A DNA stretch of 64,000 nt from Rhodococcus sp. RD6.2 (GCF_001040705.1 NZ_CVQP01000006.1:177760-241759); one strand, 5' to 3'; numbered from the stretch's first letter, positions 27,266 to 37,029 are shown. Notes: a model not told the origin generated them from the letters alone. Program-made: numbers and translations.

Positions 27266-28311
27266 CGTGTGATCTGCTCCTGCCACTGCTTCTGCCACTC
27301 GGCGGAGCGTGACGTCAGGTCGGCGGCGTCGAACCGGGTCAGCTTGGCGAGGGTCGGACCGGCCAGGATCTTCGACTGCAGGTCGGCGGGCACGGCGACC
27401 TTGGTGTTCACCGGGGAGTACGCCATGCCTGTGACGAACTTCTCCTGCGCACCGACTCCGAGTGCGTAGTCGATGAACTTCGTCGCCAGATCCGTGTTCG
27501 AGCGTCCGGCAACGGCATTGGCGGTGATGAACGACCCGGTGGTGCCCTCGCTCGGCATGGTGAATCCGACCGGCTGGCCGGCCTTGCGCAGTGTCTCGGC
27601 GTAGTCCTGCGAGTACGGCGCCAGCCAAATGTCGCGGGCGGAGAACGCCTGCTGCAGATCCGACGAGGTCTTCGTGACGATCGAGTCACCGGCGCGGACG
27701 GACTGACCGATCGCGTCGATGCCGGGCGTGACGTCGTCGATCGTCCCACCGCGGGTCTGGTTGATCATCAGCATGCCGAGCGTGCCGTAGCTGTTGGACA
27801 GGTCCGTGAAGGCGACGTGCTGCCGGTACTCCGGCTTGAACGCGTCGTTCCACGAGGTCGGCTGGTCGAGCTTGTCGGTGCGGTAGATCAGGCCCATCGG
27901 GCTGACCTGGACGACAGGTCCCTGGCCGTTGGCGAGTTCGCTCGTCGCCTGGTCGATCAGATCAGGGGCGTTCGTGAGGTCGGCCGGATCGATCGGAGCG
28001 AGGAGGCCCTCGTCCGCAGCGACCTTCTCCTGGCCGCCAGAGAAGAACACGACGTCGATCTGCGGGCTCGACTTCTGTGCCTGGAGCTGGGCGAGGGCAT
28101 CGGAGCTGTACAGCGTCACCTGCTTGATCGTGACGTTGTTCTCCTCCTCGAACGGCTTGACGACCGCGTCGGTGAAGTTCTTCTCCCACTCGCCGCCGAA
28201 TGTGGTGACCACCAGTTCGGCGGCGGACGACGACCCCGGCATGCATGCGGTCAGAGAGGCAGCCGATCCGAGGGCGAGGGCCACGGCAGCGATGGCAAGG
28301 CGACGTTTCAT
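27262..28311 (-). CDS. Extracellular solute-binding lipoprotein (PotD-like)
   Basis: 349 residues from the ATG at 28311. The N-terminus MKRRLAIAAVALALGSAASL leads to LTAC, a lipobox with Cys at about residue 23, so the protein should be anchored outside the membrane. VVTTFGGEWEKNFTDAVVKPF is typical of the PotD/spermidine-putrescine binding group, as are SPMGLIYRTDKL and GSFITANAVAG. It delivers substrate to the PotB/PotC-like channel. The binding pocket cannot be read from sequence, so ligand identity is open. An AT-rich promoter region with a dyad lies upstream. Confidence 0.9.
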   Translation of the reverse strand: MKRRLAIAAVALALGSAASLTACMPGSSSAAELVVTTFGGEWEKNFTDAVVKPFEEENNVTIKQVTLYSSDALAQLQAQKSSPQIDVVFFSGGQEKVAADEGLLAPIDPADLTNAPDLIDQATSELANGQGPVVQVSPMGLIYRTDKLDQPTSWNDAFKPEYRQHVAFTDLSNSYGTLGMLMINQTRGGTIDDVTPGIDAIGQSVRAGDSIVTKTSSDLQQAFSARDIWLAPYSQDYAETLRKAGQPVGFTMPSEGTTGSFITANAVAGRSNTDLATKFIDYALGVGAQEKFVTGMAYSPVNTKVAVPADLQSKILAGPTLAKLTRFDAADLTSRSAEWQKQWQEQITR

Positions 28312-28428
28312 CTGTCTGTGTCTTTCTGGGATATGGCTGCGGTGCTGGGGGGAGGGCACGGCAACGGGGGTGGGTCCGTGTGATCGGGGACACCGTGGGG
28401 AGAGTGTTGCATATTCGCCAGATAGACG

Positions 28429-28469
28429 CAATGGATCGTTGAATCCAGACACTTATGTGTGATCCGTTG
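28429..28469. promoter_or_regulatory. AT-rich promoter region of the importer operon with an inverted repeat
   Basis: CAATGGATC (28429-28437) and GATCCGTTG (28461-28469) are inverted with one mismatch, about 120 bases upstream of the binding-protein start in the most AT-rich part of the surroundings. A smaller dyad, ACAC-TTA-TGTGT, lies between the arms. The spacing is long for one protein dimer but suits an Lrp-type octamer or two sites. The rest of 28312-28540 shows no gene. Confidence 0.4.
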
Positions 28470-28540
28470 TATTAATTCGCCTCCAATGGTTGTTTCGGTC
28501 GTGTTACCGCGACGTCGGGCGGGAGCCGGAAACCGAGCAA

Positions 28541-28578
28541 CCCGTCGGGCCCGACACTGTTGGTCGGTGCCCGACGGG
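28541..28578 (-). terminator. Terminator of the carbonic anhydrase gene
   Basis: CCCGTCGGGC (28541-28550) pairs with GCCCGACGGG (28569-28578), and inner CCGAC/GTCGG extend the stem. It lies 25 bases beyond the stop of the minus-strand gene at 28603. Confidence 0.78.
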
Positions 28579-28602
28579 CTGCAGGGGAGGGTGGAGTCGA
28601 GA

Positions 28603-29094
28603 TCAGGCGGTCACCTCTCGCAGCTGTCCGGTCGCGACATCGAAGACGAAGCCGCGCAGCGACGTCGTCGCCGTCACGAACGGGCTGGTCTCGATGCGGC
28701 GCAGCGACTGCCGCACGTCCTCGTCGAGATCGCCGAACGCCTCGGCCGCCCACGCGGGCTTGATGCCGATCTCGTCCTGGATGGATCGCTTGAAGTCGTC
28801 GTCGGTGAATGTCAGCATCCCGCAGTCCGTGTGGTGGATCAGGATGATCTCGGTGGTCCCGAGCAGGCGCTGGCTGATCGCGAGGGACCGGATCTCGTCG
28901 TCGGTGACGACGCCGCCCGCGTTGCGGATCACGTGCGCCTCACCGTCCTTCAATCCGAGGATCCGGTACACGTCGAGGCGGGCGTCCATGCACGCCACCA
29001 CGGCGACGTGGCGGCTCGGAGGCAGGGGAAGTGGGCCGGTGAAGGTGCGTGCGTAGTCGGCGTTGTTCTTCAGGTAGTCGTCGGTGACAGTCAT
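28603..29094 (-). CDS. Beta-carbonic anhydrase (Rv1284/CanA-like)
   Basis: 163 residues from the ATG at 29094, the same length as M. tuberculosis Rv1284, and the N-terminus MTVTDDYL is the same. Zinc ligands are Cys35, His88 and Cys91, in [11 protein letters not shown] and [10 protein letters not shown]; Asp37 and Arg39 form the conserved dyad. It interconverts CO2 and bicarbonate in the cytoplasm. A GGAACC lies upstream. It is divergent from prfB, with 143 bases between starts. Confidence 0.95.
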   Translation of the reverse strand: MTVTDDYLKNNADYARTFTGPLPLPPSRHVAVVACMDARLDVYRILGLKDGEAHVIRNAGGVVTDDEIRSLAISQRLLGTTEIILIHHTDCGMLTFTDDDFKRSIQDEIGIKPAWAAEAFGDLDEDVRQSLRRIETSPFVTATTSLRGFVFDVATGQLREVTA

Positions 29095-29237
29095 CGTCGG
29101 TTCCGTTCGTCGGGACAGGAATGATCCGTGCATCGAACGCCGGGGCCGTGATCCGCACAAGGGTTCCGCGCACCGCGACGGCAGCGATCGGCGGCGGGCG
29201 GCAAGTCGGTCGGTCCGACCCGGTAGCCTTGATTCTC

Positions 29238-30341
29238 GTGCATCCCGACGTTTCCGCTGACCTCGCCGAGCTCGACACCACTCTGACCACCGTCGAGACG
29301 GTGCTCGACGTCGAGGAGCTGCGCCGCCGTATCGACGAGCTCGAGCACCAGGCGGCCGACCCGGACCTGTGGAACAACCAGGAACACGCGCAGCAGGTCA
29401 CCAGCCAGCTCTCCCACGCGCAGGCGGAACTGCGCCGTGTCGAGGACCTGCGGTCGCGGCTCGACGACATGGAAGTGCTGTACGAGCTCGCGGAGGAGGA
29501 CGGCCCCGACGCCGTCGCCGATGCCGACGCCGAGCGGCACAAGCTCCGCGAGGACATCGCCGCGATGGAAGTCAAGACGATGCTCTCCGGCGAGTACGAC
29601 GAGCGCGACGCCCTCGTCAACATCCGCGCCGGCGCGGGCGGCGTCGACGCGGCCGACTGGGCCGAGATGCTGATGCGCATGTACATCCGCTGGGCCGAGA
29701 AGCACGGCTACGGCACCGAGGTCTACGACACCTCGTACGCGGAAGAGGCGGGCATCAAGTCGGCGACCTTCGCGGTGAAGGCCCCCTACGCGTACGGCAC
29801 CCTCTCCATCGAGATGGGCACCCACCGCCTCGTCCGGATCAGCCCCTTCGACAACCAGGGCCGCCGCCAGACCTCCTTCGCCGAGGTCGAGGTGTTGCCC
29901 GTCGTCGAGACGACCGACCACATCGACATCGACGAGAACGACGTTCGCGTCGACGTCTACCGTTCGTCGGGACCGGGTGGTCAGTCCGTCAACACCACCG
30001 ACTCGGCCGTGCGACTGACGCACATCCCGACCGGCATCGTCGTCACCTGTCAGAACGAGAAGTCCCAGCTGCAGAACAAGGTGTCCGCGATGCGGGTGCT
30101 GCAGGCCAAGCTGCTCGAACGCAAGCGTCAGGAGGAGCGGGCCGAGATGGACGCGCTCAAGGGCGACGGCGGCAGCTCGTGGGGCAACCAGATGCGCTCC
30201 TACGTTCTGCACCCGTACCAGATGGTCAAGGACCTGCGCACCGAGTACGAGGTCAACAACCCGTCCGCGGTCCTCGACGGCGACATCGACGGATTCATCG
30301 AGTCCGGCATCCGCTGGCGGATGCGGGGAGAGCAGGACTAG
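29238..30341 (+). CDS. prfB: Peptide chain release factor 2
   Basis: 367 residues from GTG at 29238, aligned with the usual actinobacterial RF2 N-terminus ([20 protein letters not shown]). The codon-recognition tripeptide SPF (202-204) marks RF2, for UGA and UAA; RF1 would have PxT. GGQ at 247-249 is the peptidyl-tRNA hydrolysis motif. The reading frame is continuous, with no internal UGA near codon 25, so the autoregulatory frameshift known from E. coli is absent. The next gene starts immediately after the stop. Confidence 0.97.
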   Translation: MHPDVSADLAELDTTLTTVETVLDVEELRRRIDELEHQAADPDLWNNQEHAQQVTSQLSHAQAELRRVEDLRSRLDDMEVLYELAEEDGPDAVADADAERHKLREDIAAMEVKTMLSGEYDERDALVNIRAGAGGVDAADWAEMLMRMYIRWAEKHGYGTEVYDTSYAEEAGIKSATFAVKAPYAYGTLSIEMGTHRLVRISPFDNQGRRQTSFAEVEVLPVVETTDHIDIDENDVRVDVYRSSGPGGQSVNTTDSAVRLTHIPTGIVVTCQNEKSQLQNKVSAMRVLQAKLLERKRQEERAEMDALKGDGGSSWGNQMRSYVLHPYQMVKDLRTEYEVNNPSAVLDGDIDGFIESGIRWRMRGEQD

Positions 30342-31250
30342 GTGTCCGGCTCTGTCGTGTCTGCCACCCTCGCGGCCGGGTGGCTCCCCAATCTCACCTT
30401 CGGCGACTGGCTGAAGTCGACCGGTCTCGAAATCGTCCTGTACGTGATCGGGGGCCTGCTTGCCGGCAGGTTTCTGACGTGGGCGGGAAACCGCGTCACC
30501 GACCGCATCGACCTGAACTACAGCCAGGGCGACGCACTGGTCCGGTCCGAGGCCACCAAGCATCGGCACGCGCTCGCCCAGGTCATCACCTGGGTGCTCG
30601 TTACCATCGTCTACACCCTCGTATCCATCGAGGTGCTGCAACTGCTCGGCTTCGCGATCGGCAGCCTCGTGGCACCCGCAACCGTGCTCGGCGCCGCACT
30701 CGGCTTCGGCGCGCAGCGGGTCGTGCAGGACATCCTCGCCGGGTTCTTCATCATCGCGGAGAAGCAGTACGGATTCGGTGACGTCGTGCAGATCGCGATC
30801 ACGGGGTCGGGCGAGGACGCCTCCGGCACCGTCGAGGACGTGACCCTGCGGGTGACGCGACTGCGGTCGTCCGACGGCGAGGTCATCACCGTCCCGAACG
30901 GTCAGATCGTCAAGGCGGTCAACCTGTCGAAGGACTGGGCCCGCGCCGTGGTCGACGTGCCGATCCCCGCGGGCGCCGACCTCAACCACGTCAACGACGT
31001 CCTCAGATCCGTAGGGCGGGACGCGTTCGCGGACCTCGACCTCGAACCGCTGCTCCTCGACGAGCCGAGCGTGATGGGCGTCGAGTCCATCCAGGTCGAC
31101 ACCGTCAACATCCGGATGGTTGCGCGCACCCTGCCCGGCAAGCAGTTCGAGGTGGGTCGCGCACTGCGGATCCGGGTTGCCGCCGCGCTGCGCCGGGAAG
31201 GCATCTTCATCGGACCCGACCTGACGATGGACCAGGGAGACGCGACATGA
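30342..31250 (+). CDS. MscS-family small-conductance mechanosensitive channel
   Basis: 302 residues from GTG at 30342, directly after the prfB stop. Three membrane segments (about 25-45, 80-105, 105-130) are followed by the MscS pore helix and beta domain: LGFGAQRVVQDILAGFFIIAEKQYGFGD, condensed here to its hallmark GFGAQ...VQD...GF. The soluble part includes VTRLRSSDGEVITVPNGQI. It releases solutes on osmotic downshock. Position between prfB and the ftsEX genes is conserved with M. tuberculosis (Rv3104c). Confidence 0.9.
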   Translation: MSGSVVSATLAAGWLPNLTFGDWLKSTGLEIVLYVIGGLLAGRFLTWAGNRVTDRIDLNYSQGDALVRSEATKHRHALAQVITWVLVTIVYTLVSIEVLQLLGFAIGSLVAPATVLGAALGFGAQRVVQDILAGFFIIAEKQYGFGDVVQIAITGSGEDASGTVEDVTLRVTRLRSSDGEVITVPNGQIVKAVNLSKDWARAVVDVPIPAGADLNHVNDVLRSVGRDAFADLDLEPLLLDEPSVMGVESIQVDTVNIRMVARTLPGKQFEVGRALRIRVAAALRREGIFIGPDLTMDQGDAT

Positions 31251-31714
31251 CGCGCCCGGACGACATCCACTCGGACCCGACGATCGCGTACGAGGAGGCC
31301 GGGACCAAGCGTCGCCGGAAGTGGACGTGGCCGAAGCACGTCGGACGCCTCCGCACGTCCACCGTCGTGCTGATCGTGGCGTTCCTCGGGGCCGCGCTGC
31401 TGCGTAGCTATCTCATGGCCGCCGAGGCAGAGGAGAAGGCAAGGCAGTTGCAAACGGTGGTCCAGGTCCCGGTCGAGACGACGCCGCAACAGATGCCGAC
31501 GGCCACCACCGTCCCGACGACCACACCGCCGACCTCGACCACGACCCCGGAGACGACCGCAACGAGCGAGACCCCGACGGCGTCACCTCTGATCGTGCTG
31601 CCGCCTGGCCTGGTCCCGTCCGGCGTCGAACTGCCGCCGGGTGTTGCGGTCGAGACCACAACGACGCCTGCCGCACCGACTGCGACACCGCCGACCACCT
31701 CGGCGACGCCCTGA
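31247..31714 (+). CDS. Single-pass membrane protein with Pro/Thr-rich external tail
   Basis: 155 residues; the ATG overlaps the mscS stop (ATGA). Basic N-terminal ~38 residues, one membrane helix (STVVLIVAFLGAALLRSYLM, about 38-57), a short charged stretch, then ~90 residues dominated by Thr and Pro (for example TTVPTTTPPTSTTTP), likely extended in the cell wall. It corresponds by position to the proline-rich Rv3103c of M. tuberculosis. Function unknown. Its place just before ftsE suggests an envelope or division role. Confidence 0.75.
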   Translation: MTRPDDIHSDPTIAYEEAGTKRRRKWTWPKHVGRLRTSTVVLIVAFLGAALLRSYLMAAEAEEKARQLQTVVQVPVETTPQQMPTATTVPTTTPPTSTTTPETTATSETPTASPLIVLPPGLVPSGVELPPGVAVETTTTPAAPTATPPTTSATP

Positions 31715-31819
31715 TTTGGAACGGGTGCCTGTTCGCTGTGGTGTAGCCACGGTGATGGGCGACTCGCGCCCCCGGAGACGCCCGGTGCCCGGCCGGGGTC
31801 GTGTCTAGACTGGCTCCTC

Positions 31820-32509
31820 GTGATCAGCGTGGAGAATGTGTCCAAGTCCTACAAGGCGTCCTCGCGGCCGGCGTTGGACAACGTGAACGTGTCGATCGAC
31901 AAGGGTGAGTTCGTCTTCCTGATCGGGGCGTCCGGCTCGGGTAAGTCCACGTTCATGCGTCTGCTCCTCAAGGAGGAGAGCCCCACGTCGGGCGACATTC
32001 ACGTCTCCGAATTCCACGTCAACAAGCTCTCGGCCCGCCGGGTGCCGAAGCTGCGGCAGTCGATGGGATGCGTGTTCCAGGACTTCCGTCTGCTCACCCG
32101 CAAGACCGTCGCCGAGAACGTCGCCTTCGCACTCGAGGTCATCGGCAAGCCGCGCGCCATGATCGACCGGACGGTGCCCGAGGTGCTCGACCTCGTCGGC
32201 CTGTCCGGTAAGGCCGACCGCCTCCCGAACGAACTGTCGGGCGGTGAGCAGCAGCGGGTCGCGATCGCACGCGCCTTCGTCAACCGGCCGTTGGTCCTGC
32301 TCGCCGACGAGCCCACCGGCAACCTCGACCCCGACACGAGCGGCGACATCATGTTGCTGCTCGAACGGATCAACCGGACCGGTACCACCGTCCTGATGGC
32401 CACGCACGACAACCACATCGTCGACTCGATGCGCCGCCGGGTGGTCGAACTCGACCTCGGCCGCGTGGTGCGAGACGAGGCGAGGGGGGTCTACGGCGTG
32501 GGGCGCTGA
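31820..32509 (+). CDS. ftsE: Cell division ATP-binding protein FtsE
   Basis: 229 residues from GTG at 31820. Walker [10 protein letters not shown] (36-44), Q-loop CVFQDFRLL, signature LSGGEQQR, Walker [14 protein letters not shown] and H-loop MATHD are all present. [11 protein letters not shown]-like N-terminus and 229-residue length match FtsE. With FtsX it forms an ABC-type transducer at the septum that activates peptidoglycan hydrolases rather than moving a solute. The ftsX gene follows after 49 bases. Confidence 0.96.
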   Translation: MISVENVSKSYKASSRPALDNVNVSIDKGEFVFLIGASGSGKSTFMRLLLKEESPTSGDIHVSEFHVNKLSARRVPKLRQSMGCVFQDFRLLTRKTVAENVAFALEVIGKPRAMIDRTVPEVLDLVGLSGKADRLPNELSGGEQQRVAIARAFVNRPLVLLADEPTGNLDPDTSGDIMLLLERINRTGTTVLMATHDNHIVDSMRRRVVELDLGRVVRDEARGVYGVGR

Positions 32510-32558
32510 CGCCCCGCCCCGCCGAAACCGCCCCGACTCACGAAGGACCACCACTTCG

Positions 32559-33464
32559 ATGCGTGCCAGCTTCATCATCAGCGAGGTCTTCACCGGACTG
32601 CGCCGCAACATCACCATGACGATCGCGATGATCCTCACCACCGCGATCTCCCTCGCCCTCTTCGGCGGCGGCCTGCTCGTCGTGCAGATGGCGGGTAAGA
32701 CGCAGCAGATCTTCCTCGACCGGGTCGAGGTGCAGATCTTCCTCACCGACGACGTCTCGACCTCCGATCCCGGCTGCACCGAGGACCTCTGCCGCGGACT
32801 GCGCGAGGACCTCGAAGGCACCGACGCGGTGGTGTCGGTGCAGTACCTCAACCGTGAGGACGCGGTCGCCGACGCCAAGGAACGGGTCTTCAAGGATCAG
32901 CCCGAACTCGCGTCGATGGTGAGCCCGGAGGCTCTGCCCGCGTCGTTCAAGGTGCGGCTCGACGACCCCGACCGATTCGGAGTGATCGAGGACTCGTTCG
33001 CGACGAGGCCGGGCGTCGACAGCGTGCTCAACCAGCGCGACCTGGTGGAGCGTCTGTTCAGTGTGCTCGGCGGTATCCGCAATGCCGCGTTCGCCATCGC
33101 CGTCGTCCAGGCGATCGCGTCGATCCTGCTGATCGCCAACATGGTTCAGATCGCCGCGTACACCCGCCGCACCGAGGTCGGCATCATGAGGCTCGTCGGT
33201 GCCACGCGCTGGTACACACAGTTGCCGTTCCTGCTGGAGGCCGTCGTGGCGGCGATGGTCGGTGCGGGCCTCGCCATCGCGTCGCTGTTCACCGCGAAGA
33301 GTATGTTCGTCGACGACGTTCTCGCGGACGTCTACGACGCGAACATCGTCGCCCGGATCTCCAACAGCGACGTGCTGCTCGTTTCGCCGATCCTCGCGTT
33401 CGTCGGTGTCGGCATGGCCGCGGTGACCGCCTACGTCACGCTGCGCCTGTACGTCCGGGAATAG
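32559..33464 (+). CDS. ftsX: Cell division protein FtsX
   Basis: 301 residues. One membrane helix near residues 20-45, a large extracellular domain (about 50-165) with two cysteines in DPGCTEDLCRG, as in mycobacterial FtsX, then three membrane helices from about 170. ARRTEVGIMRLVGATRWY-type sequence before the third helix is the FtsX/MacB coupling segment. AAGGACCACC precedes the ATG. It partners FtsE; the extracellular cysteine-containing lobe binds the hydrolase RipC in mycobacteria. Confidence 0.95.
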   Translation: MRASFIISEVFTGLRRNITMTIAMILTTAISLALFGGGLLVVQMAGKTQQIFLDRVEVQIFLTDDVSTSDPGCTEDLCRGLREDLEGTDAVVSVQYLNREDAVADAKERVFKDQPELASMVSPEALPASFKVRLDDPDRFGVIEDSFATRPGVDSVLNQRDLVERLFSVLGGIRNAAFAIAVVQAIASILLIANMVQIAAYTRRTEVGIMRLVGATRWYTQLPFLLEAVVAAMVGAGLAIASLFTAKSMFVDDVLADVYDANIVARISNSDVLLVSPILAFVGVGMAAVTAYVTLRLYVRE

Positions 33465-33607
33465 GTGTACACACGACCGCGACGGGGCGGCGCGCGCGAG
33501 AGAAAACCAGTTGGTGTCGCACGCCCTGTCGCAACTATCGTGGAGGTGACAGCCAGATCCGGCGTCGATGACGTCGCCGGAGTTTTCGTGGACCGGAGGG
33601 CCCGCAC

Positions 33608-34084
33608 GTGAAGGAAAAGGGCCGGAAGGTCATCGCCACGAACCGTAAGGCGCGGCACAACTACACCATCCTCAGCACCGTCGAGGCGGGAATCGCTCTC
33701 GTCGGAACCGAGGTGAAGAGCCTGCGCGAGGGCAAGGCGTCGCTCGTCGACGCGTTCGCCACCGTCGACCACGGCGAGGTGTGGCTCCGCGGCCTGCACA
33801 TCCCCGAGTACGGGAGCGGGAGCTGGACGAACCACTCGCCGCGACGCACCCGCAAACTGCTCCTGCACCGGCGCGAGATCGACAGCCTCGTCGGCAAGTC
33901 GCGGGAGGGGAACCAAACACTGATTCCGCTGTCGATGTACTTCAGCGACGGCAAGGTCAAGGTCGAACTGGCACTGGCCAAGGGCAAGCAGGACTACGAC
34001 AAGCGTCAGGACATCGCGCGTCGCACCGCCGAGCGCGAGGTCACGCGCGAGATCGGCCGGCGCGTGAAGGGCATGAGCCGCTGA
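33608..34084 (+). CDS. smpB: SsrA-binding protein SmpB
   Basis: 158 residues from GTG at 33608. Hallmarks: [45 protein letters not shown] and the C-terminal basic tail [21 protein letters not shown] that enters the ribosomal mRNA channel. SmpB delivers tmRNA to stalled ribosomes; the tmRNA gene is encoded 5.4 kb downstream at 39468. Confidence 0.97.
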   Translation: MKEKGRKVIATNRKARHNYTILSTVEAGIALVGTEVKSLREGKASLVDAFATVDHGEVWLRGLHIPEYGSGSWTNHSPRRTRKLLLHRREIDSLVGKSREGNQTLIPLSMYFSDGKVKVELALAKGKQDYDKRQDIARRTAEREVTREIGRRVKGMSR

Positions 34085-34100
34085 TCCGGATCGCCCTTCC

Positions 34101-34961
34101 GTGACCTCGGTCCTGCTGGCCCTGGTCGCGGCAGCCTCCTACGGGGTCAGCGACTTCATCGGCGGCCTGGCGTCGAGGCGCGTCGCCGCGCTGCGCGTCG
34201 TGCTCGTCTCCTACCCGGTGTCACTGCTCATGGTGCTCGCCGTCGCGCCGTTCGCGGGCGGTGAGGTGACGCGGTCGGCCGTCCTGTGGGGTGCGGCGTC
34301 CGGGGTCGCGGGAGGCCTCGCCGTCTGGTGGTTCTACCTGGCGCTCGCCGACGGACCCATGTCGGTGGTGTCGCCGCTGACGGCGATCCTGGTCGCGGGC
34401 ATCCCGGTCGGCGTCGGGTTCGCGACGGGGGAGCGGCCCGGCGTGCTCGCCGTCACCGGAATCGTGCTCGCGCTGATCGCGGTCGTGCTGGTGAGCCGCG
34501 AGACACCCGAGACGGCGGGCGAAGCGGTGGACGGGCACCGAGCCCGGTTCACGCCGACGGTGGCGTGGTTGACGGTCGGCTCGGGTTTCGCGTTCGCGCT
34601 GGCGTTCATCGGGCTCGACCGGATCGGTGACGACCCCGGACTGTGGCCGCTGGCGATGTCGCGGGCCGCCGCCACCGTCGTCGTGTGGGCCGTCGCGGCC
34701 GGTGCTGGTCAGTTCCGGCTGCCGCCGCGCGATGTCGCGCGGCTCGCGATCGGGATCGCCCTGCTCGACGTGGTCGCGAGCGGCGCGATGATGTACGCGT
34801 TCTCGGGCGGACTGCTGTCGCTCGTCGCGGTCATCGGTTCGCTGTATCCGGCGGCGACGGTGCTGCTGGCGATGACGATGCTCGGCGAACGGGTCGGCAG
34901 GCTGCAGCAGGTCGGCATGGTGCTCGCCGTCGCCGCGGTCGCCATGATCGCCGTGGGGTGA
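34101..34961 (+). CDS. DMT-superfamily transporter (EamA domains)
   Basis: 286 residues from GTG at 34101, 16 bases after smpB. About ten hydrophobic segments arranged as two EamA repeats; the end of each carries the typical SPLTAILVAGIPVGVG and SLYPAATVLLAMTMLGER signatures. Drug/metabolite exporters of this type move amino acids or other small molecules; the substrate is unknown. Probably co-transcribed with smpB though unrelated in function. Confidence 0.85.
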   Translation: MTSVLLALVAAASYGVSDFIGGLASRRVAALRVVLVSYPVSLLMVLAVAPFAGGEVTRSAVLWGAASGVAGGLAVWWFYLALADGPMSVVSPLTAILVAGIPVGVGFATGERPGVLAVTGIVLALIAVVLVSRETPETAGEAVDGHRARFTPTVAWLTVGSGFAFALAFIGLDRIGDDPGLWPLAMSRAAATVVVWAVAAGAGQFRLPPRDVARLAIGIALLDVVASGAMMYAFSGGLLSLVAVIGSLYPAATVLLAMTMLGERVGRLQQVGMVLAVAAVAMIAVG

Positions 34962-35001
34962 GAGGAGCCCTCGCCCGGTCCGACCTCTTCAGGGGTTGCG
35001 C

Positions 35002-37029
35002 TCACACCAGGGTGCGGGCGACCGAGGTGGGCATCGGCTCGTACCGCAGGTGAGCTCGGGCGAACTCCGCGGTGCCGTGGGTGAGCGATCGCAGGTCGAC
35101 CGGATAGCGGGCGAGTTCGATCTCCGGGACCTCCGCGCGCAGCAGAGCCGTGCCCGGCTCGGTCGTCTCGGTACCGAGGACGTGACCTCGCCGGGCGGAC
35201 AGGTCGCCGAGGACGGCGCCGAGATAGTCGTCGGGCAGGATCACCCGGATCGCCGCGACCGGTTCGAGCAGCCGAATCTCCGTGTGCTCCGCCGCGTCCT
35301 TGAGCGCGAGAGCCGCCGCCGTCTGGAATGCGGCGTCGGAGGAATCCACCGAGTGGGCCTTGCCGTCGACGAGGGTGACCCGCACGTCGACCAGCGGGTT
35401 GCCCGTCGCGACGCCCGACGCGAGTTGGGTGCGGACCCCCTTCTCGACCGACGGGATGAAGTTCTTGGGGACCGAGCCGCCGACGATCTTCACCGCGAAC
35501 TCGAATCCGGAACCCGCGGGCAGCGGCTCGACCTCGAGGTCGCAGATCGCGTACTGGCCATGGCCGCCGGACTGTTTCACGAGCCGGCCGTGGCCGCTTG
35601 CACTACCCCCGAACGTCTCCCGCAGCGCAACCCGGTACGGGACGGTGTCGACGTGCACACCGTGCCGGGTGCGCAGGCGGTCGAGCGTGACCTCGGCATG
35701 GGCTTCGCCGGTGCACCACAACACGATCTGATTCGTCTGCCGGTTCTGCTCGAGCCGCAGGGCCGGATCCTCGACGACCAGCCGCGCCAACGCCTGCGAC
35801 AGCTTGTCGTCGTCGGTCTTGCTGTGTGCCTCGACACCGATCGGGAGCAGGGCCGCGGGCAACGGCCACTGTGGCATCGGTGCGGCGGCGGGGTCGTCGG
35901 CGAGGGTGTCCCCGATGTGGGTGGATGCGATCTTCGGGACGCACACGATGTCGCCTGCCTGCGCCTCCGGGACCGGGTGTGTGGCCTTGCCGAACGGCCC
36001 GGACAACGTCGTCAGCCGGTCGTCGGCGGCGCCCTCCGTGCCGATCACCTGTACGTGCGTGTCCGGACGCAGCGTTCCCGCGTAGACGCGAACGAGGTTG
36101 ATCCGGCCGACGTAGGCGTCGCCGGCGATCCGGATGACCTGTGCGGTCAGCGGGGCGTCGGGGTCGGCCGCCGGTCCGGGGCCGACGCGGTGAGTCGGGT
36201 CGGGGAACGATCCGGCGATCAGGTCGAGGAGTTCCGCTGTCCCGAATCCGGTGTCGGTGACGGCAAGCGCGGGATGCAGGGTGCAGTCGACGATCTCGTG
36301 CCGCAGACCCGCGAACAGTGCGTCGGTGTCGAGGTCGTCGCCTGCGAGATACCGCTCCATCAGCGTGTCGTCGAGGCCGGAGATCGCCTCGACGAGGCTC
36401 TCCCGCGCGGCGGCGGTGTCCGGTGCGTCGTCGGTGTCGCCGTACCCGCGACCGGTGAGCAGGTCGACGGACCCGGAGGGGACGCCGTCCCGCAGGACCG
36501 GCTGGTACACGGCACGCAGGGTGTCCGCGCCGAGCCCGAACGCGTCGTGGCACAGGGTGAGGATGTCGTCGAAGCTCTCGCGGGCCTGGTCGAGTTTGGA
36601 CACCACGATTGCGCGGGGAACCCCGGCGTCGGCGGCCTCGCGCCACAGCGCCCGGGTGGCCGCGGTGACGGGGTCCGTCGCGGACACCACGAACACCCCG
36701 GCGTCGGCGGCTCGGATCCCGGCGCGCAGTTCCGCGTCGAAGTCGGGATGCCCGGGCGGGTCGAGGACGTTGATCCGGACGCCGTTCCAGTCCAGGGGGA
36801 GCACCGACAACTGCACCGAGCGCTGCTGTGCGTGCTCGATGTCCTCGAAGTCGGAGACCGTGGTGCCGTCGACGACGCGTCCCGCCTTGGTGATCGCGCC
36901 CGCTGCCAGCGCGAGCGACTCGGCGAGCGTCGTCTTTCCGACCCCGCTGCAGCCGACGAGGACGACGTTGCGTATCTGCTCGGTGGCAGGCGCGGACCGG
37001 GGGGAGCGTGACGATGATCGGTCGGCCAC
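35002..37029 (-). CDS. Elongation factor G-like GTPase (FusA2-type)
   Basis: 675 residues from GTG at 37029, chosen because GAGGAGG lies six bases upstream (that SD is itself part of a longer in-frame reading). G1 is GCSGVGKTT, G3 is DPPGH in place of the canonical DTPGH, and G4 is VSKLD in place of NKMD. EF-G domains II to V are visible, including the domain IV stretch GHGRLVKQSGGHGQYAICDLE and the C-terminal RGHVLGTE. This combination marks the EF-G-like family (FusA2, Rv0120c in M. tuberculosis) rather than the housekeeping elongation factor. Its role in translation is not settled; the altered G motifs suggest modified GTPase kinetics. Confidence 0.88.
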   Translation of the reverse strand: MADRSSSRSPRSAPATEQIRNVVLVGCSGVGKTTLAESLALAAGAITKAGRVVDGTTVSDFEDIEHAQQRSVQLSVLPLDWNGVRINVLDPPGHPDFDAELRAGIRAADAGVFVVSATDPVTAATRALWREAADAGVPRAIVVSKLDQARESFDDILTLCHDAFGLGADTLRAVYQPVLRDGVPSGSVDLLTGRGYGDTDDAPDTAAARESLVEAISGLDDTLMERYLAGDDLDTDALFAGLRHEIVDCTLHPALAVTDTGFGTAELLDLIAGSFPDPTHRVGPGPAADPDAPLTAQVIRIAGDAYVGRINLVRVYAGTLRPDTHVQVIGTEGAADDRLTTLSGPFGKATHPVPEAQAGDIVCVPKIASTHIGDTLADDPAAAPMPQWPLPAALLPIGVEAHSKTDDDKLSQALARLVVEDPALRLEQNRQTNQIVLWCTGEAHAEVTLDRLRTRHGVHVDTVPYRVALRETFGGSASGHGRLVKQSGGHGQYAICDLEVEPLPAGSGFEFAVKIVGGSVPKNFIPSVEKGVRTQLASGVATGNPLVDVRVTLVDGKAHSVDSSDAAFQTAAALALKDAAEHTEIRLLEPVAAIRVILPDDYLGAVLGDLSARRGHVLGTETTEPGTALLRAEVPEIELARYPVDLRSLTHGTAEFARAHLRYEPMPTSVARTLV

